Below, one piece after another: positions 55,817-64,000 of a DNA stretch of 64,000 nt (the first letter of the stretch is position 1; every line of letters starts with the position of its first letter). Source of the DNA: an uncultured Pelagibacteraceae bacterium (GTDB lineage Bacteria; Pseudomonadota; Alphaproteobacteria; Pelagibacterales; Pelagibacteraceae); NCBI GenBank assembly GCA_902557935.1, contig CACECJ010000002.1, positions 1-64,000 on the forward strand. Reading direction: 5' to 3'. The position numbers were made by a program, and so were the translations under genes. The notes under the pieces were generated by a model. The model searched no databases. It worked only from the letters and a program-made list of their open reading frames with translations, and was not told the DNA's origin.

Positions 55817-56626
55817 TTAACCTTTTAACATTTCAGCTGGGTTAAAATTTAATTGTATATTTTTCCACTTTTCATAACCAGTTGGTGGTACTTTAAGAGG
55901 CTGACACAATCTAACTGCTCTTAGTGCACTTTCAGCCAAAACTTTATAAAATTTTTGCCCTGGTTTATTCATCCTTTCGTGATCTAATATCTCTGATTTC
56001 ATAATTGTTCCATCTTTTTTAAGCTGCAATTTGACCCTAACCAGTAGATTTTGGTCATAAGGTAATCCAAGTGGAACACTCCAACAACCAAATATTTGGG
56101 CTCTCAAAGCGTCCTCTTGAGACAAAGTAAGACCAGATGCAAATGAATTTTTTTTGCTACTTTGAGTAACTTTTTCATTTTGTTTGCTTTGAACTGCTTC
56201 GACCTCTTTAGCTTTATCAATTAAAGCTGCTATTTGATTAGTATCAACTAGTTCTTTTTTTTCAAATTCTGACGATTGTCTTATTTGTGGTTTTACTTCT
56301 TCAGGATTCTGCTTTTTTTTGATTATTTGTTTATCTTCTTTTTTTTCGTCTGGTAACGGAATTCTGTCAGGTTTTTCTTTTGCTTTAGCTGATGGAGGAG
56401 CTTGCTCTGATACCACCCTCTCTTCCTCTTTTTTCTTTTTATCTTCAATTATTTTTCTTGCTTTTGGAGCATATGGAATATTGGTCCTATCTGAAATTTG
56501 AATTAATTCCATTGAAACTATAGGAGGTAAATCTACTGGTTCTCTAAGCATAAAAGGTAAGCTCAAAACTGTAAGAATTATCATTAAAGAATGAAATCCT
56601 ATTGAGTAAATTAAACTTCTTATCAT
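55817..56626 (-). CDS. tolA: TolA-like / TonB C-terminal domain protein
   Basis: The energy-transducing link from TolQR to TolB/Pal across the periplasm. The 269-aa protein has one N-terminal membrane helix (about residues 8-26). A long, charged Lys/Glu/Gln/Pro-rich region (about 55-160) follows, then a compact C-terminal domain with [30 protein letters not shown]. TolA is poorly conserved; the position between tolR and tolB makes the assignment secure. It is shorter than E. coli TolA because the helical spacer is reduced. Confidence 0.92.
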   Translation of the reverse strand: MIRSLIYSIGFHSLMIILTVLSLPFMLREPVDLPPIVSMELIQISDRTNIPYAPKARKIIEDKKKKEEERVVSEQAPPSAKAKEKPDRIPLPDEKKEDKQIIKKKQNPEEVKPQIRQSSEFEKKELVDTNQIAALIDKAKEVEAVQSKQNEKVTQSSKKNSFASGLTLSQEDALRAQIFGCWSVPLGLPYDQNLLVRVKLQLKKDGTIMKSEILDHERMNKPGQKFYKVLAESALRAVRLCQPLKVPPTGYEKWKNIQLNFNPAEMLKG

Positions 56627-56634
56627 AATCCATC

Positions 56635-57048
56635 CTAATTTTTATATGGCTCTGAAACTAACGCCACTTTTGAAAAACCTGCTCCAGAAAGTGTGCCCAT
56701 AACTTCAAGTACTCTTCCATAATTTATATTTTTGTCTCCTCTCACATAAATTCTTGTATCTGTTCTATTTTTGGCAATAGCTAGTAGTTTGGGAACCATT
56801 TTTTGATAAGTAACTTGATGCTCTTGAATAAAAATTTCACCTTTTGAATTTATACTGATTGTTAAAGGCTCTTGATCATCTGGCAATGAGTCTGCTGCAG
56901 ACTCAGGTAAATCCACTTGCACACCAACGGTTAGGAGCGGTGCTGTAACCATGAAAATGATTAATAAAACTAACATTACATCCACAAAAGGAGTAACATT
57001 TATTTCACTCATCGGTTCGTTTTTTGAGCGGTTAAATTTAAATGCCAT
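56635..57048 (-). CDS. tolR: Tol-Pal system protein TolR
   Basis: An inner-membrane proton-channel subunit of the ExbD/TolR family. The 137-aa protein starts with NEPMSEINVTPFVDVMLVLLIIFMVTAPLL, which holds the single membrane helix and the conserved channel Asp (FVDVMLVLL). The periplasmic domain follows. It starts 6 bases after the tolQ stop and precedes tolA by 8 bases. Confidence 0.97.
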   Translation of the reverse strand: MAFKFNRSKNEPMSEINVTPFVDVMLVLLIIFMVTAPLLTVGVQVDLPESAADSLPDDQEPLTISINSKGEIFIQEHQVTYQKMVPKLLAIAKNRTDTRIYVRGDKNINYGRVLEVMGTLSGAGFSKVALVSEPYKN

Positions 57049-57054
57049 TATGAA

Positions 57055-57735
57055 TTAAATAATCGATAAAAATCTTTTAGAAAAATTTTCGATTTTAGAA
57101 AAATATCTTCTAGAGTCACTGTTAAATTTATTATAAGCAACAACTGCAGGTATGGCGGCAAGTAGTCCTAAAGCAGTTGCGAATAAAGCCTCAGCTATTC
57201 CAGGAGCCACTATTGCTAAACTTGTATTTCTTGAGATAGCTATTGACTGAAATGAATTCATTATACCCCAAACTGTGCCAAATAATCCTATAAATGGCGC
57301 CGTGGATCCAATAGTTGCTAAATATGTAAAATTTTTTTCTACCTTTTTTAATTCAGTATCTGTAGCTATTTCTAAAATTCTTTCAACTCTTGCTGACTGA
57401 ATAGACGCAGATTGCCTTTTTGTTTTAATTAATTCAGCCATTGCTGCTTTAAAAATAAGCGTTGCTGGATCTTTTGAATTTAAAGGGAGGTTGTTATTAA
57501 AACTTTCAGCAGATTTAGCCTTCCAGAATTTTTTTTCAAAATCATCTGTTGATTTATTGATAGTTTTAAAAAGTTTAAATTTATCGAAGATTAGAGCCCA
57601 TGAAAAAATTGAGCTTGCAATTAATAGTATTATAACAAATTTAACAACAAAGTCTGCTCTCATGAATAAACTCCATAAAGTAAACTCAGATGCTCCGCCC
57701 AATCCCACTACTTGAGATGCTATATCTTGCTCCAT
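57055..57735 (-). CDS. tolQ: Tol-Pal system protein TolQ
   Basis: A three-helix inner-membrane subunit of the ExbB/TolQ/MotA family that uses the proton gradient. The 226-aa protein has an N-terminal helix (ADFVVKFVIILLIASSIFSWAL) and two later helices around LATIGSTAPFIGLFGTVWGIMNSF and IAEALFATALGLLAAIPAVVAYN, with the family's conserved Thr and Gly residues. It heads tolQRAB. The thioesterase gene ybgC, often the first gene of this operon, is not present here. Confidence 0.97.
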   Translation of the reverse strand: MEQDIASQVVGLGGASEFTLWSLFMRADFVVKFVIILLIASSIFSWALIFDKFKLFKTINKSTDDFEKKFWKAKSAESFNNNLPLNSKDPATLIFKAAMAELIKTKRQSASIQSARVERILEIATDTELKKVEKNFTYLATIGSTAPFIGLFGTVWGIMNSFQSIAISRNTSLAIVAPGIAEALFATALGLLAAIPAVVAYNKFNSDSRRYFSKIENFSKRFLSII

Positions 57736-57792
57736 AGTGGTTAATTACTTTTAGATTGTGTCATGAATTTGGCGTTAATAGTTATTTTGGGT

Positions 57793-58284
57793 TCAATTTT
57801 CTTCGGTTAATCTTGTTTCACTGAAAAATCTTGCGATCAGTATGGCATCAGATTTATTAACGTCTTTTTTTTTTGATAGTTGATTAGATAGTTTGGGATA
57901 CATCTCAATTGCTTTAGTTCTACTTGAGTCCTTGGTAGAATTAATTAATTCAAAATGTTTTTTCCACTTAGATGGTCGAACAAAGAAAATTGGCAGATCT
58001 AGAGCAGCACAAATACCTTTAATAGCTCCAAAAGTTTGACCAAAATTAAACATACTTGTAACACCCTGGCCAGGCATAGCATTTACTTGTTCAACAACAA
58101 CCGATACTTCATTACTATCTATGATATTTTCTTTTAGTAGGCTTACCAGTAGTGCGCTATTTAATTGTCTTTTATTTTTTTTTCCCTCGGACATTACAGG
58201 TATGTCAAATATTTTCAGGACCTTGTTATTTTCAAGAATTGCTATTGCTCCACTTAAACCGGGATCTATTCCTATAATTTTCAT
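57793..58284 (-). CDS. RuvC-like nuclease of the phage-type subfamily
   Basis: An RNase H-fold nuclease in the place where alphaproteobacteria carry ruvC. The 163-aa sequence starts MKIIGIDPGLSGAIAIL (D7), has VVVEQVNAMPGQGVTSMFNFGQ with E65, and ends with KKDVNKSDAILIARFF (D141, D146). These acidic residues fit the four-carboxylate active site. The motifs FNFGQTFGAIKGI and VRPSKWKKHF with TKDSSRTKAIE resemble the short RuvC-like resolvases of phages more than canonical RuvC. It probably cuts branched DNA, but Holliday-junction activity is inferred. ruvA and ruvB do not follow. Confidence 0.8.
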   Translation of the reverse strand: MKIIGIDPGLSGAIAILENNKVLKIFDIPVMSEGKKNKRQLNSALLVSLLKENIIDSNEVSVVVEQVNAMPGQGVTSMFNFGQTFGAIKGICAALDLPIFFVRPSKWKKHFELINSTKDSSRTKAIEMYPKLSNQLSKKKDVNKSDAILIARFFSETRLTEEN

Positions 58285-59012
58285 TATTGTAAATTTTTAA
58301 TGTTGGCATTGGTAAAGATTTTTTGAACATCATCTAATTCCTCTAACGCGGTTAAAACCTCTATAAATTTCTCACTCTTATCTTTAGCTAAATCAATAAA
58401 ATTAATAGGCCTCCACTCTATCGAAGAATAGTGCAATGTTTCAATTTTTTTTTCAAGTTCCATTTTTATTTTATAAAAATCCTCTTTCTCAGTCAGGATC
58501 TCATAAATATTATCTAAAATAATACAGTCTTTTGCTCCAGCATTTATTGTAATTTCAAATATTTCTTCCTCGTTAATTTTATTTTTTTCAATATGGATCA
58601 CTCCACAATTAGAAAACATATGGGTAGTTGATCCTGTCTCCCCTAATCTTCCCCCATTTTTTTGTAAAATTGTTCTGATACTCGATGCAGATCTATTTTT
58701 ATTATCGGTCAGAGTCTCTATTATTAAAGCAGTGTTTGATGGTCCAAACCCCTCGTACCTTAAACTCTCATAATTTTTTTCTCCACTAATTTCTGATTTG
58801 CTGATCGCTCTTAAAATATTATCTTTTGGCATGTTGGCATGTTTAGCTGCCTGAATTGCAGTTCGTAATCTCGGGTTCATATCGGGATCCTTATCTCCTA
58901 ACTTCGCCGCAACGGTTATTTCTCTTGATAATTTAGAAAAAATTTTAGATCTCTGTTTATCTGCTCTGCCTTTTTTATGTTTAATACCTGCCCAATGCGA
59001 ATGTCCTGCCAT
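58284..59012 (-). CDS. yebC: YebC/PmpR family regulator
   Basis: A conserved DUF28 protein, reported as a transcription regulator in some species and linked more recently to translation of proline stretches. The 242-aa sequence begins with the diagnostic AGHSHWAGIKHKKGRADKQRSKIFSKL and contains NPRLRTAIQAAKHANMPKDNI, ALIIETLTDNKNRSASSIR and the GGRLGETGSTTHMF loop. The stop overlaps the RuvC-like start by one base, the normal yebC-ruvC order in alphaproteobacteria. Confidence 0.95.
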   Translation of the reverse strand: MAGHSHWAGIKHKKGRADKQRSKIFSKLSREITVAAKLGDKDPDMNPRLRTAIQAAKHANMPKDNILRAISKSEISGEKNYESLRYEGFGPSNTALIIETLTDNKNRSASSIRTILQKNGGRLGETGSTTHMFSNCGVIHIEKNKINEEEIFEITINAGAKDCIILDNIYEILTEKEDFYKIKMELEKKIETLHYSSIEWRPINFIDLAKDKSEKFIEVLTALEELDDVQKIFTNANIKNLQ

Positions 59013-59014
59013 AA

Positions 59015-59821
59015 TTAATTAGATAAACTTCCTCCGTGTATCAATCTTGTAATTTTTTTTGCTAAGCCAGTTTCAAAATCAGTTTCGATAATTACTCCAG
59101 ATAAAGTTCCCTCACCCTCCGCTGGAAAATGACTAACTGCATCTTTATCTTTTAAAAATTTTTTTATTGAGTTTTCTTTATTCATTCCAATTACAGAGTT
59201 ATAATCACCGCACATACCTATATCTGTTTGATAAGCTGTTCCACCATCTAAAATACGAGTATCTGCAGTAGGAATATGTGTGTGGGTTCCAATCACACAA
59301 GTAGCTTGACCGTCAAAAAAATGACCAGCTGCCATTTTTTCACTTGTGATTTCACCATGAAAATCTACGACTAAAAAATCTACCTCTTTTTTCAATCGCA
59401 TTTTATTCTGAATTTCTTTGGCTGTTTTAAATACATCTTCTGTTTTTCTCATGAAAACATTTCCCATTAGATTTATTACTCCTACTTTAAAATGTTTATC
59501 TTTTGAAATAAATATTTTATATCCTCTGCCTGGAGAACCATTTGCTAAGTTGGCAGGTCGTAAAAGCCTATTTTCTTTTTCTATAAAATCTGCTGTTTCT
59601 TTTTTGTCCCAAATATGGTTTCCAGAAGTAATTACGTCGACTCCTAATCTAAAAAAATCTTCTGAGATTTCTTTAGTAATGCCTCTGCCATCATCAGAAG
59701 CATTTTCTCCATTAACAATTACAAACTCAATTTTATTATTTTTAATAAGCTCTGGAAGTTTGTTGTATAAAACTTTTCTACCAGAAGCTCCCATAATATC
59801 TCCTAAAATTAGTAAGTTCAT
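59015..59821 (-). CDS. YmdB-type metallophosphoesterase
   Basis: A 268-aa member of the YmdB/TIGR00282 family of dinuclear-metal phosphoesterases; the Bacillus member hydrolyses 2',3'-cyclic nucleotides. Motifs: LILGDIMGASGRKVLY, VIVNGENASDDGRGITKE, DVITSGNHIWDKKE, VVDFHGEITSEK and VIGTHTHIPTADTRIL with GTAYQTDIGMCGDYNS. All expected metal-binding residues are visible. Located between yebC and fau, and overlapping fau by 4 bases, as in other alphaproteobacteria. The cellular substrate in this group is not established. Confidence 0.9.
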   Translation of the reverse strand: MNLLILGDIMGASGRKVLYNKLPELIKNNKIEFVIVNGENASDDGRGITKEISEDFFRLGVDVITSGNHIWDKKETADFIEKENRLLRPANLANGSPGRGYKIFISKDKHFKVGVINLMGNVFMRKTEDVFKTAKEIQNKMRLKKEVDFLVVDFHGEITSEKMAAGHFFDGQATCVIGTHTHIPTADTRILDGGTAYQTDIGMCGDYNSVIGMNKENSIKKFLKDKDAVSHFPAEGEGTLSGVIIETDFETGLAKKITRLIHGGSLSN

Positions 59822-60372
59822 TTATAAATTCTTTTTTCTGTTATAATAAAATCTAATTTAACATCTTTTTGACTCACCGGAAGTTTATGATGTTTTTGAA
59901 ACGAAAAAGCAACACCAATGGTCAAAATATTCTTAAATTTTTTTAAATATTTATTTAGATAACGATCATAAAACCCTTTACCATATCCCAATCTATATTT
60001 ATTTTTATCAAAAGCTAATATGGGAATTATCATTATATCAGGAACTTTAGCGTGGCTTTTAGCTGGTTCAAGTAAACCAAATTTATTCACAAATAATGCT
60101 TCATTTTTTTTCCAAGAAAAAAAATTCATTAGATTATTTTTGTCAATTACAGGAAGCAATATATCCTTTGTCAAAATATGGTTAAATTCTAAAATTTTAA
60201 GAACATTCAATTCAAAGTTAGAGGGATAATATATAGCTATTTTTGTAAATTTTTTTTTCGATTTAAATTGAATTAATTTTATTAAAGGTAAGAAGAATTT
60301 TTTATCGATATCAAAATATTTTTTTTTTCTTAAAATTAAATATTTTTTCCTTAATTGAGTTTTTTGATACAT
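59818..60372 (-). CDS. 5-formyltetrahydrofolate cyclo-ligase
   Basis: Converts 5-formyl-THF to 5,10-methenyl-THF with ATP. The 184-aa protein carries the basic N-terminus QLRKKYLILRKKK, IAIYYPSNFELNV, and the ATP-binding motif KNKYRLGYGKGFYDRYL. It directly abuts zapA: its ATG follows the zapA stop with no intergenic base, so the 6S RNA often found at this junction in other proteobacteria is not here. Confidence 0.92.
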   Translation of the reverse strand: MYQKTQLRKKYLILRKKKYFDIDKKFFLPLIKLIQFKSKKKFTKIAIYYPSNFELNVLKILEFNHILTKDILLPVIDKNNLMNFFSWKKNEALFVNKFGLLEPAKSHAKVPDIMIIPILAFDKNKYRLGYGKGFYDRYLNKYLKKFKNILTIGVAFSFQKHHKLPVSQKDVKLDFIITEKRIYK

Positions 60373-60819
60373 CTACTGTATTTTAGACAGCGATTCTGTG
60401 TTTGATATTATTTTTTCCAAAGATTTGGTAGTTTTATCAAGCATTGCTTCATATAAAGATTTATTTTCTTCAATAGTTTTTTTAAAGCTATCTAATTCAT
60501 TATTTAGATTTTGTATCTCAATATCTTTACTCTCTTTATATTTGATCGCCAAAGATCTTATTTCTTTAAATTTATTTGATATTTCGTCTAGTTTTTTCTT
60601 CTGATTTGTTACTTTCTGCTTTAAATCAAAATACTCGTCAATTAATTGAATAGTAGTAATTAGTAAAAGCTTATTTTCTCCTATATTCCCTAATTTATCT
60701 TTTAATTCTGAATATTTTTTGTCTAAAAACTTAGTTAATTTTTTTAACGATTCTTCTTGGCCATCGTCACATGAGAGTAGGTAATCCTTATTATTAAATT
60801 TTATATTTACATTTGCCAT
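60373..60819 (-). CDS. zapA: Cell division protein ZapA
   Basis: ZapA bundles FtsZ filaments at midcell. The 148-aa protein has the ZapA fold start ANVNIKFNNKDYLLSCDDGQEESLKKL and ENKLLLITTIQLIDEYFDLK, then a long coiled coil (about residues 65-140). It is longer than E. coli ZapA because of the extended C-terminal coiled coil. It overlaps the upstream coiled-coil gene by 13 bases. Confidence 0.88.
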   Translation of the reverse strand: MANVNIKFNNKDYLLSCDDGQEESLKKLTKFLDKKYSELKDKLGNIGENKLLLITTIQLIDEYFDLKQKVTNQKKKLDEISNKFKEIRSLAIKYKESKDIEIQNLNNELDSFKKTIEENKSLYEAMLDKTTKSLEKIISNTESLSKIQ

Positions 60820-61130
60820 TTATCTATTTCACTTACTAAATTTTCAGTTTCTTGACTTAATTCCTCAATATCTTGGTTAAACTTTTCCTCCATTTCAGTG
60901 CTTTTATTAATTGCTGATTGAAGATTTCTTATTTTTTCTTTTAAATACTTATGTTCCCTCATTAGTTCCTCATTTTTTTTTTCAATTTCTTTTTTTTGAT
61001 TAGCTAATTCAATTTTTTCAGTTTTAATTTTTTCTAATTCATTATTTGGCTGTGAATAACTTAATGACATTGAATTTAATTTATCAATAAGGTGGTTTAG
61101 ATTTTGTTCTTTTTTTTCAAAACTACTCAT
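60807..61130 (-). CDS. Coiled-coil protein upstream of zapA (DUF4164-like)
   Basis: A 107-aa, almost entirely alpha-helical protein rich in Glu, Lys, Asn and Leu, from EKKEQNLNHLIDKLNSM to EELSQETENLVSEIDKW. Alphaproteobacteria have a small coiled-coil DUF4164 gene just upstream of zapA, so position suggests the same. Sequence alone shows only a heptad-like coiled coil. A partner role for ZapA or the Z-ring is inference. It overlaps zapA and diverges from tkt. Confidence 0.75.
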   Translation of the reverse strand: MSSFEKKEQNLNHLIDKLNSMSLSYSQPNNELEKIKTEKIELANQKKEIEKKNEELMREHKYLKEKIRNLQSAINKSTEMEEKFNQDIEELSQETENLVSEIDKWQM

Positions 61131-61149
61131 AAAGATTTATACCATAATA

Positions 61150-61178
61150 TTGATATAGTTAGTTTAAGTCTATATAGG
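61150..61178 (+). promoter_or_regulatory. Candidate promoter of tkt
   Basis: TTGATA (61150-61155) and TATAGG (61173-61178) are 17 bases apart; TATATA two bases earlier is an alternative -10. The expected start would be only a few bases before the GTG codon at 61188, giving a nearly leaderless message. Confidence 0.3.
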
Positions 61179-61187
61179 TAATTAAAA

Positions 61188-63170
61188 GTGACTGTAAAAT
61201 TTAATCAATTATCCAACGCAATTAGATTTTTATCAATTGACGCTGTACAAAAAGCAAATTCTGGCCATCCTGGGATGCCCATGGGCATGGCAGATGTTGC
61301 GGCGGTTTTATTTAAATACCACCTGAGGTTTAATCCTAAAAATCCTAGTTGGGCGAATAGAGACAGATTTATTTTATCTGCCGGACATGGATCGATGCTT
61401 CTTTACTCGCTACTTTATTTGACTGGTTATAATTCTATTTCATTAGAGGATATAAAAAATTTTAGACAACTAAATTCTATTTGCGCAGGCCACCCAGAGT
61501 ATCAAAATGGGACAGGAATTGAAACTACCACGGGCCCATTAGGACAAGGTTTAGGAAATGCAGTCGGTATGGCTATAGCAGAGGAAATATATAGAAAAAA
61601 ATTTGGATCAAGTATAATTAATAATAAAACTTATGTTATTGCTAGTGATGGTGATTTAATGGAAGGCATCAGTCATGAGTCAATGAGTTTAGCGGGTCAC
61701 CTAAAATTAAAAAACCTCATAGTTTTTTTTGATAATAATAAAATTTCAATAGATGGTTCAACTGCTCTAAGCGTTTCAGATAATTATAAAAAAAGATTTG
61801 AGTCATATGGTTGGAGTTTTTTAGAAATTAATGGTCATAATGAAAAACAAATAACTAAGGCAATTTCAAAAGCATCTAAATCAAAAAAGCCAACGATAAT
61901 ATCTTGTAAAACTGTTATAGGTTATGGTTCGCCTAACAAATCTGGTAAAGCTTCGTCACATGGATCTCCTTTAGGAGAGGAAGAAATATCCTTGGTAAGA
62001 AAAAAACTTAAATGGGACAATGAACCTTTTGAAATTCCTGATAAAATTTTAAATGAATGGAGGAAAATTGGAAATAAGGGTGAAGAATTAGAAAATGAGT
62101 GGCTTGAGACAATCAATAAAAAATCTAATATTAAAAGCGAGCTTGATAAAACTATCAATAAATTTGATATTAATGGCTTAGAAAACTTAATTCTAAAAGA
62201 AAAACAAAAATATTTTGAAACTAAACCAAGTTTAGCAACGAGACAATGTTCTATGGCGGCTATCGAGAAGATTTCTGCTTTTATTCCTCAACTGATAGGT
62301 GGTTCAGCAGATTTAAGTGGCTCTAATAATACAAAAACAAATAATTCCAAAATCATAAACTATAAAAATTTTAATGGAAATTACATACATTATGGAGTTA
62401 GAGAACATGGTATGGCGGCAATCATGAATGGTTTATCATTGTACGGAGGAATTATTCCGTATGGAGGAACATTTCTTATATTTTCAGATTATTGTAAACC
62501 ATCTATTAGACTTTCTGCTTTAATGGGTCTAAAAATGATTTATATTTTTTCACATGACTCAATTGGTCTCGGAGAGGATGGTCCAACTCACCAGCCTATA
62601 GAACAGCTTTCAGGATTAAGAGCTATTCCAAATCTTAATGTTTTTAGGCCAGCAGATATTAATGAGACCTTGGAATGTTGGGAAATAGCTTTAAAAAATA
62701 AAAATACACCTAGCGTTATTGCTTTATCTAGACAAAAAGTTCCTTATATTAATCCTGATAATTCAAAACAAAATAAATGTGAAAAAGGAGCGTATGTAAT
62801 AAATATAACTTCGCATGAAAGCGTTGTTACAATAGTTGCCTCTGGGACTGAGGTGGAACTTGCATTAAAGGTACAAAAAAAACTTCAAGAAAATAATGTT
62901 CATTCAAAAGTTGTTTCTATGCCTTGCATGGAGATTTTTGATAGACAATCTGAAGATTACCGTAAAGATATTTTAGATGAAGGCTCATTAATAGTTACAT
63001 TAGAAGCGGGAAGTATAATGTGTTGGCAAAAGTATATAAAAAATAATGATGGTATTAATATAGGAATAGATAAATTTGGAGAGAGCGCTCCTTATAAAGA
63101 GGTCTATAATCATTTTGAGTTATCAGAGGAAAGTATAACAAGTTTCATCCAAAAAAAATTAAGAAAATAG
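61188..63170 (+). CDS. tkt: Transketolase
   Basis: A TPP enzyme of the non-oxidative pentose phosphate pathway, moving two-carbon units between sugar phosphates. The 660-aa protein begins with [22 protein letters not shown]. The TPP motif is [20 protein letters not shown]. The second domain has [19 protein letters not shown] and [19 protein letters not shown], and the C-terminal domain ends in the usual [14 protein letters not shown]. The start is GTG (GTGACTGTAAAA). pgk follows after 6 bases; a gap gene between them, as found in many alphaproteobacteria, is absent. Confidence 0.97.
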   Translation: MTVKFNQLSNAIRFLSIDAVQKANSGHPGMPMGMADVAAVLFKYHLRFNPKNPSWANRDRFILSAGHGSMLLYSLLYLTGYNSISLEDIKNFRQLNSICAGHPEYQNGTGIETTTGPLGQGLGNAVGMAIAEEIYRKKFGSSIINNKTYVIASDGDLMEGISHESMSLAGHLKLKNLIVFFDNNKISIDGSTALSVSDNYKKRFESYGWSFLEINGHNEKQITKAISKASKSKKPTIISCKTVIGYGSPNKSGKASSHGSPLGEEEISLVRKKLKWDNEPFEIPDKILNEWRKIGNKGEELENEWLETINKKSNIKSELDKTINKFDINGLENLILKEKQKYFETKPSLATRQCSMAAIEKISAFIPQLIGGSADLSGSNNTKTNNSKIINYKNFNGNYIHYGVREHGMAAIMNGLSLYGGIIPYGGTFLIFSDYCKPSIRLSALMGLKMIYIFSHDSIGLGEDGPTHQPIEQLSGLRAIPNLNVFRPADINETLECWEIALKNKNTPSVIALSRQKVPYINPDNSKQNKCEKGAYVINITSHESVVTIVASGTEVELALKVQKKLQENNVHSKVVSMPCMEIFDRQSEDYRKDILDEGSLIVTLEAGSIMCWQKYIKNNDGINIGIDKFGESAPYKEVYNHFELSEESITSFIQKKLRK

Positions 63171-63176
63171 TGTTTA

Positions 63177-64000
63177 ATGGGTGAAATAAATTTCTTTCCT
63201 GATAATTTAAAAGTTCAAAATCAAAAAATAATTTTAAGATTAGATTTAAACGTACCAATAAAAAATAAAATCATAACAGACGATACTAGGATTACAGCGT
63301 GTTTACCTTTTATTAAAAGTTTAATAAAAAAAAAGGCTAAAATAATAATAATTAGTCACTTAGGTCGACCGAAAGGTGTAAAAGATCCCGAGCTTTCTTT
63401 AAAACCAATTTATAAATATCTTAAAAATGCCCTTAATACCAATGTGTATTTTTTTACAGGAAATTTTGATGACGAAATAAAGGAAAAATTCTCATACCTT
63501 AAAGAGGGTGAGGTAATGTTAATAGAGAATATTAGATATTTTAATGAAGAAACTGAAGATGACGAAAATTTTTCAAAAATATTAGGTTCATTAGGTGATA
63601 TTTATATCAATAACGCTTTTTCATGTTCGCACAGAAAACAAGCATCAGTGCATAATATAACAAAATTTGTAAAAAAAAATTACGCTGGCCCACTTCTTAA
63701 AAAAGAAATAGAGGCAGTTAATTTAGTTATTAAGAATAAAAAAGAACCGGTAACATGTATAATCGGGGGGTCTAAAATTTCAACAAAAATCAATGTAATC
63801 TCAAATCTAATTAGTAATGTTAATAATCTAATAATAGTTGGTGCAATGGCTAATAATTTTTTTGTTTATAAAAATTTAAGAGTAGGTAAATCATTAATAG
63901 AGAAAAATGTAGAAGAGATAATAGAAAATATCTATAAAAAAGCTCAAGCTAATAATTGTGAAATATTAATACCTCAAGATTGTATCGTCGGAAAAAATTT
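63177..64000 (+). CDS. pgk: Phosphoglycerate kinase, N-terminal part (partial at window edge)
   Basis: PGK interconverts 1,3-bisphosphoglycerate and 3-phosphoglycerate with ADP/ATP. I read it from the ATG at 63177; it is missing from the ORF track because it is cut by the window end after about 274 codons. Visible motifs are QKIILRLDLNVPIKN, DDTRITACLPFI, the substrate motif ISHLGRPKG, GEVMLIENIRYF and AGPLLKKEIEAV with IIGGSKISTK. The loop normally written NDAFGTAHRAHAS reads NNAFSCSHRKQAS. It is co-directional with tkt and 6 bases behind it. Confidence 0.95.
   Translation, partial: MGEINFFPDNLKVQNQKIILRLDLNVPIKNKIITDDTRITACLPFIKSLIKKKAKIIIISHLGRPKGVKDPELSLKPIYKYLKNALNTNVYFFTGNFDDEIKEKFSYLKEGEVMLIENIRYFNEETEDDENFSKILGSLGDIYINNAFSCSHRKQASVHNITKFVKKNYAGPLLKKEIEAVNLVIKNKKEPVTCIIGGSKISTKINVISNLISNVNNLIIVGAMANNFFVYKNLRVGKSLIEKNVEEIIENIYKKAQANNCEILIPQDCIVGKN

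Noticed and set aside
59418-59846. 142-aa plus-strand ORF
   Set aside because: Antisense to the YmdB-type gene; no recognisable motif and Ser/Phe/Pro-rich shadow composition.

Overview
This is a very AT-rich, densely packed bacterial chromosome segment. It looks like a SAR11-type marine alphaproteobacterium (Pelagibacterales, 'Candidatus Pelagibacter'-like). The reasons are a proteorhodopsin next to a ferredoxin/ferredoxin reductase pair, intergenic gaps of mostly 0-60 bases, heavily Lys/Asn/Ile-biased proteins, alphaproteobacterial gene orders (yebC-ruvC-type gene ... tolQRAB-pal-cpoB-tilS-ftsH-folP-glmM; rluD-rpoH-purA; ymdB-fau-zapA), and an alphaproteobacterial-type DksA. The species call is inference from content, not from a database search. 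I support about 65 protein genes (two partial, at the window ends), two tRNAs (Leu-GAG, Arg-TCG), several hairpins/terminators and a few candidate promoters. I saw no rRNA, insertion sequence, prophage, CRISPR array or obvious transferred island.

Layout. 0-2.3 kb: guaB (partial), rlmE and the phosphatidylethanolamine genes pssA-psd. 2.4-12.3 kb: icd, alaS, a DUF779/aldehyde dehydrogenase pair, recA, a TolC-family protein, a glycerate-kinase-like protein and a GFA-type zinc protein. 12.3-14.6 kb: a GT2/GT39 envelope glycosyltransferase pair. 14.7-20.2 kb: dksA, a Nu-type GST, an FNR-type flavoprotein, a [2Fe-2S] ferredoxin, a 44-aa membrane micro-ORF missing from the ORF track, blue-tuned proteorhodopsin, and propionyl-CoA synthetase. 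20.1-25.6 kb: a dihydroorotase homologue with an altered metal ligand, ygfZ, and an unusual three-gene group (YIDPGTG micro-protein, kinase-like/methyltransferase fusion, membrane sulfatase-like enzyme). 25.7-34.2 kb: a 39-aa ORF directly behind tRNA-Leu, nadA-nadC, ppdK, glyS-glyQ, and an S49 peptidase. 34.3-43.5 kb: isoprenoid genes (ispB-like, dxs-ispA-xseB), pdxH, aroC, tsaC/Sua5, an ABC-2 exporter with a GT17 transferase, and tRNA-Arg. 43.5-61.1 kb: rluD-rpoH, purA-thiD-glmM-folP-ftsH-tilS, the Tol-Pal system, a RuvC-like nuclease, yebC, ymdB, fau, zapA and a coiled-coil gene. 61.2-64 kb: tkt and pgk (partial).

How the parts fit. Most of the window is core metabolism and envelope upkeep: lipid head groups, isoprenoid/quinone precursors, peptidoglycan precursor GlcN-1-P, NAD, folate, thiamin, PLP and purines. 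The proteorhodopsin block couples a light-driven proton pump to a possible small electron-transfer chain. Genome streamlining is very visible. Seven of eight convergent gene pairs overlap at their 3' ends, four of them sharing a single 4-base YTAA for both stop codons. TTG and GTG starts occur in several genes.

The most interesting items are the PR-linked 44-aa micro-ORF, the YIDPGTG/kinase-like-methyltransferase/sulfatase-like group, the phage-type RuvC in place of canonical ruvC-ruvA-ruvB, the Gln-for-His change in the dihydroorotase metal site, and the tRNA-Leu/micro-ORF arrangement. All functional assignments rest on motif reading without database searches.
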